A DNA stretch of 64,000 nt from Bufo bufo (Eukaryota; Chordata; Amphibia; Anura; Bufonidae). Positions 1 through 9,439 of the stretch are shown here, piece after piece. The position numbers were made by a program, and so were the translations under genes. The notes under the pieces are model-generated. The model had not been told where the DNA came from. It was given only the letters and a program-made list of their open reading frames with translations, and made no database searches. Every line of letters begins with the position of its first letter. Positions within the stretch are counted from its first letter, which is position 1. The stretch covers positions 149,859,917-149,923,916 of the forward strand of contig NC_053391.1 in the NCBI RefSeq assembly GCF_905171765.1, written 5' to 3'.

Positions 1-222
1 ACGTCCGTTGTTTCTTTCCTGATCTGTTCCGTTTTTTGCTGAACAGATCTGGACCAGATCTGGACCCATTCATTTTCAATGGGTCCTGGAAAAAATCAGA
101 CATTGAGCTGTCCGTTTTTTTCCAGGACCCATTGAAAATGAATGGGTCCAGATCTGGTCCAGATCTGTTCCTGAAAAAACGGAACAGATCAGGAAAGAAA
201 AAACGGACGTGTGAATAGACCC
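1..222. mobile_element. Foldback MITE, Harbinger-like, left end cut by window edge
   Basis: The left half (from base 1) and right half (to 222) are near-perfect reverse complements, with the hinge near 100-120. The core pairs CCCATTCATTTTCAATGGGT with its complement near 128-147. The right terminus reads GTGTGAATAGACCC followed by TAA at 223-225. The same end type (GGG plus TTCACA, flanked by TAA) occurs at 43477-43899 and 59339-59578. A 3-bp TAA duplication with GGG/CCC ends is what PIF/Harbinger elements make, so that class is inferred. No coding capacity. It sits in the end of a hAT element. Confidence 0.6.
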
Positions 223-225
223 TAA

Positions 226-469
226 CACTGCAGCTTCCGAATGAATCTAAGATGGATGCTGTCCTTGCTTTTTGATAGGAGGTAGGAGGGTCTGGGAGGG
301 TATTGGGTATGCTGCTAATTGGCTGGAATGTGTCTGCTGACTGTGAGGTAGAGGGTCAAAGTTTGCTCAATGATGACGTATAGGGGGCAGACCGAACATC
401 GCATATGTTCGCCTGCCGCGGCGAACGCGAGCAAGCGATGTTCGCCGGCGAATAGTTCGGGACATCTCT
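226..469 (-). mobile_element. 5' terminal region of a family-B hAT element, reversed
   Basis: Read on the minus strand this matches the start of the hAT at 17823-18065 almost throughout: TAGAGATGTC, the CGCCGGCGAA-rich terminus, the CCAAT box (ATTGG on plus at 319-323), the CCTCCTAT promoter stretch and the CTGCAG segment next to the MITE. The TATA equivalent here has decayed to TATCAAAA. Only the promoter end is present; the rest of the element would lie left of the window or beyond the MITE. The terminus CATCTCTA ends at 469. Confidence 0.7.
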
Positions 470-2388
470 ATCCCTTTTGCGTCATTTTTGTAATGGCATT
501 TCCTTAAATCCTTGTTGCTATTTTAATATCATTTATGTCATCAGCTTTTGGTGTTGGCGCTGGGCACATTATATTGGAGCATGGTTTCTTTTGTCTTTTC
601 TTCTTTTTTATAGGTTTGCAATATTCTATCTTACCAATATTTGGCTGGCGTCTTCTGATTGCTTCTGTTCTGGTATATGATGAATTGGCGCGGATCCGCT
701 ATACTGTACCATGATGAGGCGAGTGTGGGCTCTTTTTTTCTGCCCAATTACTTTTGTGTTTTTGAAAATCCTTTGGTAAGTTTTGCGGCATGATATGGTC
801 CATCTGTCTGGTGAAATGACACTAATCACTTTAACGCTTCTGCGATGCTTTAAATGCACACATTCTTCTGGTGCTCAGTGGGTAGCTATGTGCAATTCAG
901 CACACAATTTTGTGTTGTTGTACACTTGCACCTGGTGCTCACTTGTCTTCTCTCTTGCATTGTCTTTAGTTGTCATCTAGCTCTATATTCTACCTGCTTT
1001 ATTTATTTATTATCCCATATTTTTTTTAGCTTTTCTTCGTACATCATTCTTGCTCACTTTTATCTTTTTTCACCATTCTTTTATATATTTTATTCTATTC
1101 ATTTTTTATTTTTTATTTCTCATAATATTTTTTTTATTTTGATATATAAAATATTTATTAAAAAAAAATATATATATATATATTTTTTATGTTTTCATTT
1201 CTCACTTTTTATCACTTTTCAATTTTTTATAATTTGTATATTTCAATTTAAATTTTTTTTCATTGTTCTCACTTTTTCACTCTTTACATATTGACTTATG
1301 ATTATGGTATTCACTTTGTTATAAAATTCATCAATTGCTTTTTAATCATGTACTTTGGGCATTTATTTATGAAATCACACTTCACAATTATGTTATTTAT
1401 ACTTGCTTTACTAACTCATTCACTATGCATTATTATTCAAGTGTTTAACCCCTTGCTTCTATTAGGTATTCAAGCATTTCAGCCGGCCCCCTGTGTGTTT
1501 TTACATCTATCCACTTTATTGCCAGTTCAGCCGCCCTCACCCAGTGTGGCTGCCGCTGTGCGCCTGATCGCATGCGCCATGATGGTGCCATGTTCTGTCG
1601 CTCCATGATGATGCTCCTCCTCCTCCGGACTGTGGGATGGGCACACATTGTCACCTGGGAAGAGGTTCATGCGCCATATAATTAGCAGCTCCTGTTATTA
1701 GTTCATACACAGGTGAGATGCGGTAAGTGCATTAATACTCTACCTATCCTGTGCCAGTGTCAATCGTGCTCAGAAGCTTTAGCCAATCAATGACCCTTAT
1801 TGTGATCTGTTTTGCATAATGTGCTCCCCATATATCCCCAGCGCCAGCACCAGTGTAGCCACTACCCCTTGAGAAAGCAGCACGCGAAATGTGCGTTGGG
1901 GAGTAGACTGGTGGTGCTTCTACTTTGCTGTGGACCAAATTGTGGTCAGTATAAATTGTAACATTGTCCTTTTTTTGGTAGATGTTACTAACTTCTGGTG
2001 ATCAATATTAATCTTTTCTAGCTTTTCACCCATTGATACTGTACGCTTTCATGCTCCTTGTGTGCCACAACGGTGGCACTAGTGATATCCTGTTTGGTGT
2101 ACGAACTCTCCTTTGTCTATCAATTTTGTAGCCGTTTGCTGTCGGCGCCAGTATTTATTTATTTATTCTTGTTGCTGACCGCGCATTTGCACTTGCACTT
2201 TATTTTTTAGTCCACCAATCATGCACCACCAGCCCTAGTGGTTTTTTTGTTGGTTTTTTTAACCCTGTGTTTTGTCAATCATGTGTATTACAGTGATTAT
2301 AATCCAATTTTGTATGCTTTGATTATATATTGTGTTGGCATATTATTTCATGTGATTTAGTGAGTATCCATATATTCTTTTTGGTGTT
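470..2388. repeat. Unclassified dispersed repeat(s), AT-rich in part
   Basis: No convincing gene is present. 940-1300 is a T-rich, low-complexity stretch with a short AT run near 1170. 1440-1960 holds more complex sequence, including the motif CACGCGAAATGTGCGTTGGG near 1880. A related motif occurs at about 8735-8765 and 62035-62085, both inside repeats. The block lies exactly between the hAT end at 469 and the hAT coding remnant starting at 2391, so it is probably one or two insertions. No duplication could be assigned, and the long T-rich open frames are compositional. Confidence 0.35.
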
Positions 2389-2390
2389 GA

Positions 2391-2600
2391 TACTTGGACA
2401 GCACCCTGCCACCCCACATTGAAGATCCGCTGGACTTCTGGGCAGCCAAACTGGATTTGTGTCCGCAACGGGCAAAGTTTGCCCTGGAAAAGCTGTCCTG
2501 CCCAGCCAGTAGTGTGGGATCAGAGCGGGTGTTTAGTGTGGCGGGGGCCATAGTTACCCCACGAAGAACTCACCTGTTCACCAAAATTTGGAGAGACTGA
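2391..2600 (+). pseudogene. hAT transposase C-terminal dimerisation domain, fragment
   Basis: The frame starts TYLDSTLPPHIEDPLDFW-like at 2391 and carries the hAT C-terminal block LSCPASSVGSERVFSVAG followed by a R-R-THL segment, ending at a stop at 2598-2600. In hAT transposases this region mediates dimerisation and completes the catalytic fold. After the stop, KIWRD-type sequence and a further MNQVWI-like stretch show the frame once extended to about 2660. Everything N-terminal (BED finger, RNase H core) is absent here. The closest relative in the window is the minus-strand copy at 55790-56154. It is clearly a remnant. Confidence 0.8.
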
Positions 2601-2841
2601 CCTTGGTCAAGATGAATCAGGTGTGGATTAGCCAGGATTTCCACCCACCAATTCCTGATGTAGCAGACTATATCATCCATGGTGCCACAACAACACTTTG
2701 ACAAAAGAGACTGGTTTCTTCTGGCTACCTGCCTCAGCTACTATTCTGATGCTTCCACCCGCCTGATGCCACACATCTGATGCCAAGTGCTCCTTCTTTC
2801 ACCCACCATATTCAGTGGGTACTGGTTTTGCCACCCACCTC

Positions 2842-3485
2842 CACACTATGTCACCTTGCCACTCTGTGGCCTCCTGATGTTGCTGCCACCTCCACACTAT
2901 GTCACCTTGGCACTCTGTCTCCTCCTGATGCTGCCACCACCTCCAAACTATGTCACCTTGTCACTCTGTGGCCTCTGGATGCTGCCGCCACCTCCAAACT
3001 ATGTCACCTTGCCACTCTGTGGCCTCCTGATGCTGCCTCCACCTCCAAACTATGTCACCTTGCCACTCTTTGGTCTCCTCATGCTGCTGCCACCTCCACA
3101 CTATGTCACCTTGCCACTTTGTGGCCTCCTGATGCTGATGCTACCTCCAAACTATGTCACCTTGGCTTCTACCTCACAGGGTTTTTTGCCTTCCTCTGGA
3201 TCAACTTGCAGGATAACAGGCCGAACTGGATGGACAAATGTCTTTTTTCGGCCTTATGTACTATGTTACTATGTTACCTTGCCACTCTGTGGCCTCCGGA
3301 TGCTGCTGCCACCTCCAAACTATGTCACTTTGCCACTCTGTGGTCTCCTCATGCTGCTGCCACCTCCACACTATATCACCTTGCCACTCTGTGGTCTTCT
3401 GATGCTGCCACCACCTTCACATTCTGTCATTGGGCCACTCTGTGGTCTCCTCATGCTGCTTCCACCCTTCCCACTTCATGACTGG
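2842..3485 (+). repeat. 51-bp minisatellite in hAT 3' region
   Basis: About a dozen imperfect copies of a 51-bp unit containing CTATGTCACCTTGCCACTC and GGCCTCCTGATGCTGC. Because 51 is a multiple of 3, frames stay open through the array and two overlapping 230-codon frames appear; these are an artefact of the repeat. The array is split by a CR1 tail at 3164-3277. The same unit recurs in reverse at 55180-55700 next to the matching hAT C-terminus. Confidence 0.85.
3164..3277 (+). mobile_element. CR1-type LINE 3' tail
   Basis: This segment is nearly identical to the last 115 bases of the CR1 at 13391-16124: GGCTTCTACCTCACAGG, then TTCGGCCTTATGTACTATG and TATGTTAC repeats. It is a severely 5'-truncated insertion in the minisatellite. 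The tail octamer TATGTTAC differs by one base from TATGTCAC in the 51-bp unit where it joins, which suggests priming at that match. Confidence 0.8.
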
Positions 3486-4254
3486 GGCACTATTTAGCCT
3501 TTTTGGCTTGGCTGACATCATCATTTATTTTTCACTTCTTCTGATCTGTCAGAAGGAAGGTTAAAATGAGACGCACAGCTGATCCTGTCTGTGTAGCAGC
3601 TATAAGACCTGAATGGTCCCCTCAGAATTGGCTTGTGATTTGGTAGCCAAAAGCAGGAGTGGGTACAAAACACAGAAGACATGCAAATATTCAGTTCACA
3701 TGTCATCTCTGTTTTGGATCCACTGCTGTTTTTTTTGGGCATTAGCAATACTGATGGATTACTGACCAAATGCTGACCGATTGAAGGCGGATGCTCCACA
3801 GACTGGATCTGTGTTTTGTGGGTTATTGTTCTTACGGATCATAGGAAGGGCAAAATAATCAGTGACGTTGACACAAACTTACTGTTGACACCCTCTCCAC
3901 TCTGTCGGTGGTCTCTACTTGTATAAGTGTTTAATAGAACAGTTTCTGTTGACATCTATGTGGAATCAGCCGACGACAGTGTTAAAGGAGTGCGCTTCTT
4001 CTTGGCGCTAATATCGACCTGTAATGCTGAGTTCATACTTGAGTTATTTGGTCAGTTTTGGCCCTGTGACTGTCCAAATAAATGAAGTGTGCAGTGATTC
4101 TAAGAGTGACGCCTGTCATCTGCATGTCATACGGACTCACAGTATTATTTCACTACCAAAGCAGACTCCCTATGCGTGTGACTGCAATGCACAGTATTCT
4201 ACATCACTATAAAGGATCTCTGCAGCCAGGAAATAGCCGTCTTTTAATGAAATT

Positions 4255-4902
4255 CTAAAATATATAGGATAAACCAGGCACTCAAGTATGGAGTAAATTG
4301 ATAAGGATATTTATTCCCACAGTGACAATAGAATATAACAATAAAATTCACCAATAAAATACCATAAAACACTTTAAACCATTAATAACAATAATAGCAG
4401 CAATATTCGACATATACACTAAAAATCAATACATTAATTGAATAGCAGCGGCATATATGGTAAAATCAATACATTAATTAATAAGCAGCAGCAATGGACA
4501 TATGCGTTAATTAATAAGCAGCGGCATTTGCGGCTTATTTGTTGATACTGAAGTCATTGGGTTCAGAAGAAAACAAGGAAAACGCAATTTCGTACTTGGT
4601 AGCAGAGTCTTATAAGCGCTCTTTTGGTTTCGGTAATACTGAATTGCACAGCGGTGGCGTCCCACCGATTTGAGCAACTATGTTGCTTAGTTTTACCTGG
4701 CCAGTGTGTCCTTATCCTACGTCCGGACCTGTAGAGATTTGCTGTGGGCGCGGTATCACCTGGATATCCTGCTCACGGAAACAATGTCTGTGGCTTTGTT
4801 TGGATTCCTCCGGTGTTCGTCGCTCTCGGTCACAGCTAGTCGATTCTTGGAAGTCCAGGGGAGCTATTTTTCCAGCATGCCGGTACAGGGTATTTAACCA
4901 AC
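4255..4902. mobile_element. Retroposon-like insertion with 14-bp target duplication
   Basis: The insertion is flanked by exact CTTTTAATGAAATT at 4241-4254 and 4903-4916, within the hAT 3' segment that is otherwise continuous with its relatives. A 14-bp duplication fits target-primed retroposition. The interior holds imperfect repeats of AATCAATACATTAATT and AAGCAGCGGCA (4420-4530). No reverse transcriptase is encoded, so it is non-autonomous or a truncated 3' end. Family not recognised. Confidence 0.6.
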
Positions 4903-5032
4903 CTTTTAATGAAATTTGCCGCAAATAAATTCGGATCAAACCAAATTTTTCTAAATTATTTAGGCGATTAGAATTTTTAGAAAATCCGCTCATCTCTAAT
5001 TATGACCATTGTACCAGTCTGTGCAGCCCGCT

Positions 5033-5500
5033 CTATTTGGTTATACAGCTGAACTTCTCATCTGTAATGTTAGAGGGTCCATAGATTACACCAAGTATTA
5101 TTTTTTCAGAGTTTATTTCCCTTTTCAATTTCACCCATAAGGTTTCAACATCCTCAACATCTTCACCCACAATTGCTTCTTTCACACTTACCTTCATATC
5201 AGTCCTCACATACAGACACACTCCACCACCTTTTTTATTGACCCTGCTGTTCCTAAAGAGTGTAGAACCCTGAATATTAACAGTCCAATTGTGGAAACAG
5301 TCCAGCCATGCCTCAGTAACACCAACTACATCTATGTGATCCTCTAGTACCATAGACTCCAGCTCCCCCATTTTGCTTGCTAGACTTCTGGCATTTGTGA
5401 ACATACATTTTAAGCTACTATTTAATTTTCCACATTGAGTTCCCAGGAAGTGAATATCCTGGATTATTTTGGTACCTTGGTTGATATTGTTGGTTTATAA
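5033..5500 (-). pseudogene. CR1-type LINE ORF2 endonuclease fragment
   Basis: The minus-strand frame shows the start of a LINE apurinic-type endonuclease: TNARSLASKMGELE, then DVVGVTEAWL (glutamate of the active site in TEAW), GGGVCLYVR and LGVIYGPSN. This is the N-terminal part that the larger CR1 at 13394 lacks. The frame stops at 5033, before the GDFN and SDH motifs and the reverse transcriptase. Upstream of the 5404 methionine the frame continues with degraded sequence to about 5500. It belongs to another CR1/L2-like subfamily than the 13394 copy and is a non-functional fragment. Confidence 0.7.
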
Positions 5501-6546
5501 CAGGTCCATGTTACCAGCAGGTCTGTTTTTGGCTGGGTGTACAGTTATGCCCAGTCACCTCCCTACTTTCCTCACTAACCCCAGAACCAACAAAATCCCT
5601 TTAGTACCTTCCTATAGCCTACTCTCTATCTACAATATCTACCCACTTATTAGTGTAAGTGTTTTTATCTTTTTAGAAGGAATGGTAATTTGCATACCTT
5701 TGGGTTTCTGGGAAACGTATTGAAAGTATCTTTCCTTACAAAAAGAAAATAACATTTATCCTGTCTGATTCCTGATGATGGTGGTCTTCCTAATGAGAAA
5801 GAACACCCTCAAGGTTACTCAGCTAACTAGGGCAATTTTCTGTTCAGACATTCAGTACTTTTGTCATTTTTTTTAGGAGAAATAGCTTGCATGTCTTACT
5901 TAGCAAGAATAATACTGGGATATTCTGTACTTTTGTCCCTTTGGAAGGAAAACTGGTTTGCATATATTTTTCTTTTGTATTTGAAAGATTAAATATAATT
6001 TTTTTTTTTTTTTTTAATTGGCATATATAAAAAAATGCATTATGTAGAAGTTTGCTCATTTCTAATTTGAATATTATATCATATTTTAGTATTGTAGAGA
6101 AAATTGTTGCACTATGGTATAAATACCATTGACAGCAAAAAATGATTAGACATTTTATTACTGACTTCCATTAAAATACTTATATATTCAGTGACTCATT
6201 TTCTCTGCTATTCATTCCCCATATGGGAAAGAACACTTTAATTGAAATGTGTTAACCTGACAAGTACATTAAGGATAATCCTAATTCACCATGACTTTCA
6301 TAAGTTATTCAAAACACTATTCATGCTTCAATAAGTAGTTGTCCCGGAGAAGGTCATTACTAGTTAAGACAAAAAAAGCAAAACACAACAAAAATAAAAT
6401 TTTGATTATATAGGAAGCCACAAAAATATGTTATTTCAGATATACTACACTAACCTTCTCATTGTATTTATAGATATTTAAATTTATTTAAGTTTTCAAT
6501 TTCTCTCTTGTCCCAGGCATATGGATTATAGGCCATAATGGAAATA
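5501..6546. other. Gene-free AT-rich stretch
   Basis: No coding, RNA or clear repeat structure was recognised. The sequence is AT-rich with a T run near 6000-6016. The part to about 5720 could be further decayed 5' LINE sequence, but no motif supports this. Confidence 0.4.
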
Positions 6547-6790
6547 CAGTGATGCTTGAAAGTTTGTGAACCCTTCAGAATTTTTTGCATTTCTGCATAC
6601 ATTTTAGCTAAAAGTAAACCATATTATTCAAAAAGTAGATAAACAAATCAAAGTAATAACTCAAAAAATATTAGACTTGGTAAATTTTTGACAAATTATT
6701 GAGAAAAAGATTCAATATCACATGTCTATGATTGACAAAAACATGTGAACCTTTAGGATTAGCAGATAATTTAAAGGTGAAACTAGAGTT
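6547..6790. mobile_element. Tc1/mariner-type terminus fragment
   Basis: After a TA (6545-6546) the sequence CAGTGATGCTTGAAAGTTTG and GTGAACCCTTCAGAATTTT resembles ends of vertebrate Tc1-like elements, followed by their typical AT-rich subterminal region to about 6790. No transposase and no second terminus was found. Confidence 0.5.
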
Positions 6791-6814
6791 GTTTTTAATC
6801 AGTGGGATGACAAT

Positions 6815-7140
6815 CAGGTGTGTGTAGAAAATTAGGTATTGTTGTGTCTGCCACAACCTGCTCTATGAAAATATTACATGATCTACTCCCTCAGGTGAAT
6901 ACCATAAAAAAAAACTGTTCCAAAACAGCATTTTTTTGGTCACCTTGCCCAAAAAAGTGTAATATCGAACGATCAAAAATCATATGCACCAAAAATAGTA
7001 CCAATAAAAACACCAGCTCTTCCTGCAAAAAACAAGCCCCCACATAAGACATTCGCCAAAAATATATATTATATATGGCCTTCAGAAAATGTAGACACAA
7101 AAAAATGCAATGGATCTGCCAAAAAGAAAATAAATATTTA
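6815..7140. repeat. Fragment of the piggyBac-like dispersed repeat
   Basis: It matches internal units of the element at 20300-24170: AGGTATTG..., CTCTATGAAAATATTACATGA, a CCCTCAGGTGAATACCATAA segment, TTGGTCACCTTGCCC, and a stretch of AGTACCAATAAAAACACC. Neither terminus is present. Confidence 0.65.
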
Positions 7141-7556
7141 TGGTATATTGACAAAGAGACCACCATATAGAAGATAGGTTTATCAGCACTCACCACTCAT
7201 ATATTTAAATTAAAGGTGTTGGCCACTTTCTGGCTACTGATGACTAGAGTTGAGCAGACACCTGGATGTTTGGGTTCGACGGGTTCGGCCGAACTTCACA
7301 AAATAGTTTGAGTTCGGGACCCGAACTTGACCCGTACTTGACCCCGAACCCGATTGAAGTCAATGGGGACCCGAACTTTTAAGCACTAAAATGGCTCTCA
7401 AAATGTCATGGAAAGGGCTAGAGGGCTGAAAATGCCAGCAAAATGTGGTTAAGAGCATGGCAAGTGCTCTGCAAACAAATGTGGATAGGGAAATGACTTC
7501 AAATAACATAAAATACGTAAAAATATAAAATAATAATCTTGATATGGAGGACAAAG

Positions 7557-7892
7557 TCCATATGGAGTAGGAGGTTGAGGAGGCAGTGGATGTGGCGGTG
7601 TAGGTGGAAGTGGCGGTGGAGGAGGAGGAGGTAGCCTACACTGCTTTTTGGTTTTAAAGTTTATTTTTTAAATTAGGGTACACCCCAAAACATTGGGAAA
7701 TATAACCTGTGATAACCCCCTCCAGCCGTGCTAAACAAACGTTCAGACAATACACTGGCTGCAGGCAGGGCAGCACCTCCAAGGCGTAAAGGGCATGCTC
7801 AGACCATGTGCCCAATTTGGAGACCCAGAAGTTGCAGGGGGCAGACCCATCAGTCAGTTCGTGTACGCGTGTGCACACATATTGCCCCACCA
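7557..7892 (-). pseudogene. Duplicated hAT C-terminal domain, fused to rRNA-like DNA
   Basis: A second copy of the end of the family-C transposase. It shares with 10157-10668 the CCATATGGAGTAGGAG segment, the T-rich 3' flank and the coding part QYVCTRVHELTDGSAP through FWVSKLGTW and LYALEVL. The core that should read LACPAASVLSERVF has lost bases and shifted frame. In coding sense it starts abruptly at 7892-7895, where homology to the transposase stops and 18S rRNA-like sequence begins. It is a relic of an internal duplication and is not translatable. Confidence 0.75.
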
Positions 7893-7895
7893 TGT

Positions 7896-8320
7896 CGCAC
7901 GTCCCCGTGATGTTCACGATCCAATTTGATTTCTGCTTTATCAACTTTCGATGTTCTTTTCTGCGCCTACTATGTTGATAACGTTTAGCAGCGAATCAGG
8001 GTTCCACGCCGGAGAGGAAGCGTGAGAAAGGGATAGCACATCCAAGGGAGATCAATGGATGAAATTTAATTGTGATCGAGCGGAAATGTGGGAGAAGTTA
8101 TTAAAACGAAAGAATCGAAGGAAAGGAGGGGGCGCGTGGCAATTACCCACTCCCGACTTGGGGAGGTAGTGACGATAAATAACAATACAGGACTCTTAAG
8201 ATGCCCTGTTGTTTTAATGATTAATAAAAAATTATAGGGAATGTCACTGGGGTATTTAGGATTTGGAAACGTTAGACAGGAGAGGCCCTGCTGCCACTTT
8301 GTTGACTCTAGATAACTTCT
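7896..8320 (+). pseudogene. 18S rRNA-derived fragment, copy 1 (non-functional)
   Basis: The plus strand carries recognisable small-subunit rRNA sequence: CGCACGTCCCCGTGA, ATCAACTTTCGATG, TCTGCGCCTAC, GAATCAGGGTTC, CCGGAGAGG, CACATCCAAGG, then after a gap AATTACCCACTCCCGAC, GGGGAGGTAGTGACGA and AATAACAATACAGGACTC. This is the region around one quarter of the way into 18S. About 75 non-rRNA bases (8052-8128) split it. After 8265 homology fades, then the upstream 18S words GACTCTAGATAACTTC appear at 8304-8319, the start of a second unit. Many substitutions rule out a working rRNA gene. Comparison is from memory of vertebrate 18S. Confidence 0.75.
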
Positions 8321-9174
8321 ATCAAACACCAAAAAAGGAAGAAGGCTGGCACAAATAAATGGATATAAACTTTATTGAAGTCTCAACACGAGACAAAAAT
8401 ATGATAAAATACAGGTAAAAGACAATACTGTGGTGGGTATAAAACACACAGGAAGAAAACACGGCACCACATGTATATGGGCATGTACATAAATATAAAT
8501 ATCCAGTCTAAGAAAATCATACAAATGACATAATGTATAAATAATGTGAACCGGATATCTAAAAATAGGGCCAATAACCAGGGCTGACAAGGCAGAATGG
8601 AGATCCAAAACAGTACCAAGGATATAAGGTGCAAAGTGCAAGCATATATAGTACATGGATCACAAATACAAAGCTGACTATAATGAAGCCATGGCATAAG
8701 TACCTGAGTGGTGAACCGGATACCCCAACGTACGTTTCACGTAGAGCTTCTTCAGGGGGAAAACGTACTTTTGAGTATCCGGTTCACCACTCAGGTACTT
8801 ATGCCTGCACCTTATATCCTTGGTACTGTTTTGGATCTCCATTCTGCCTTGTCAGCCCTGGTTATTGGCCCTATTTTTAGATATCCGGTTCACATTATTT
8901 ATACATTATGTCATTTGTATGATTTTCTTAGACTGGATATTTATATTTATGTACATGCCCATATACCTGTGGTGCCGTGTTTTCTTCCTGTGTGTTTTAT
9001 ACCCACCATAGTATTGTCTTTTACCTGTATTTTATCATATTTTTGTCTCGTGTTGAGACTTCAATAAAGTTTATATCCATTTATTTGTGCCAGCCTTCTT
9101 CCTTTTTTGGTGTTTGATTTCACGTGCAGGTTTGGCACGGGTACTCACTTTCGTGACTGATTTATTGGTGATGA
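8321..9174. repeat. Long inverted repeat inserted in 18S-like sequence
   Basis: Arms 8321-8715 and 8740-9117 are almost identical in inverted orientation, starting ATCAAACACCAAAAAAGGAA and ending in its complement; the loop region holds CGTACGTTTCACGTAGAGC. A 57-base unpaired tail follows to 9174. The whole is flanked by exact TCTAGATAACTTCT (8307-8320 and 9175-9188), a 14-bp target duplication made from 18S-like sequence. That length points to a retroposon rather than a DNA transposon. Open frames in the two arms mirror each other and carry no known domain. Confidence 0.7.
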
Positions 9175-9347
9175 TCTAGATAACTTCTGCCTGATCGCAC
9201 GTCACCGTGACGTCCACGATCCATTTGGATATCTTCTCTATCAACTTTTGATGTTCTTTTCTGAGCCTACCATGTTGATCACGGTTTTCGGCGAATCCGG
9301 GTTCCACGCCGGAGAGGGAGCGTAAGAAAGAGAGACCACATACAAGA
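9175..9347 (+). pseudogene. 18S rRNA-derived fragment, copy 2 (non-functional)
   Basis: Contains TCTAGATAACTTC, GATCGCACGTCACCGTGACG, ACGATCCATTTGGAT, TATCAACTTTTGATG, GAGCCTACCATG and CGGAGAGGGAGCG in 18S order. It shares with copy 1 changes away from the usual 18S, for example GATGTTCTTTTCTG and GGTTCCACGCCGG, so both derive from one already altered ancestor. It also shares the non-rRNA sequence following CAAG(G)GAGAT, with GTGGGA-CAAGTT words. Homology ends near 9347. Confidence 0.75.
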
Positions 9348-9439
9348 GAGGTAAATTTTTTTTAATTAAATATGATTGAGCCGAAAAGTGGGACAATTTA
9401 TTGAAGCGCAAATGTGGGACAAGTTGTTAAAGTTTAAGC

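Larger units (their letters stand above)
2391..4998 (+). mobile_element. Family-A hAT element, 3' half
   Basis: It begins inside the transposase C-terminus (2391), continues through a 51-bp minisatellite and a conserved 3' segment, and ends at CGCTCATCTCTA (4998), the reverse of the TAGAGATGAGCG terminus at 31597. The segment 3480-4254 matches the minus strand of 46000-46733, and the same order (C-terminus, minisatellite, GCACTATTTAGCC segment) recurs reversed at 55860-55140, so both are copies of one family. The 5' portion is missing or displaced. A retroposon-like piece (4255-4902) and a CR1 tail (3164-3277) interrupt it. Confidence 0.7.

Noticed and set aside
854..1294. 146-codon open frame rich in Phe, Ile and Tyr
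   Set aside because: It follows from T-rich low-complexity sequence; no domain or sensible start context.
2780..3497. Two overlapping long frames (233 and 236 codons) rich in Pro, Leu and Cys
   Set aside because: They are translations of the 51-bp tandem unit in two phases; no domain, and the unit length keeps any frame open. The same applies to the frames at 55162-55860.
8372..9067. Mirror-image open frames of about 100-119 codons on both strands
   Set aside because: They are the same sequence in the two arms of the foldback, with no domain recognised.
7896..9347. A genuine 18S rRNA gene
   Set aside because: Only a short internal part is present, with many substitutions, a non-rRNA insert and an 850-bp foldback; it cannot form a small subunit.
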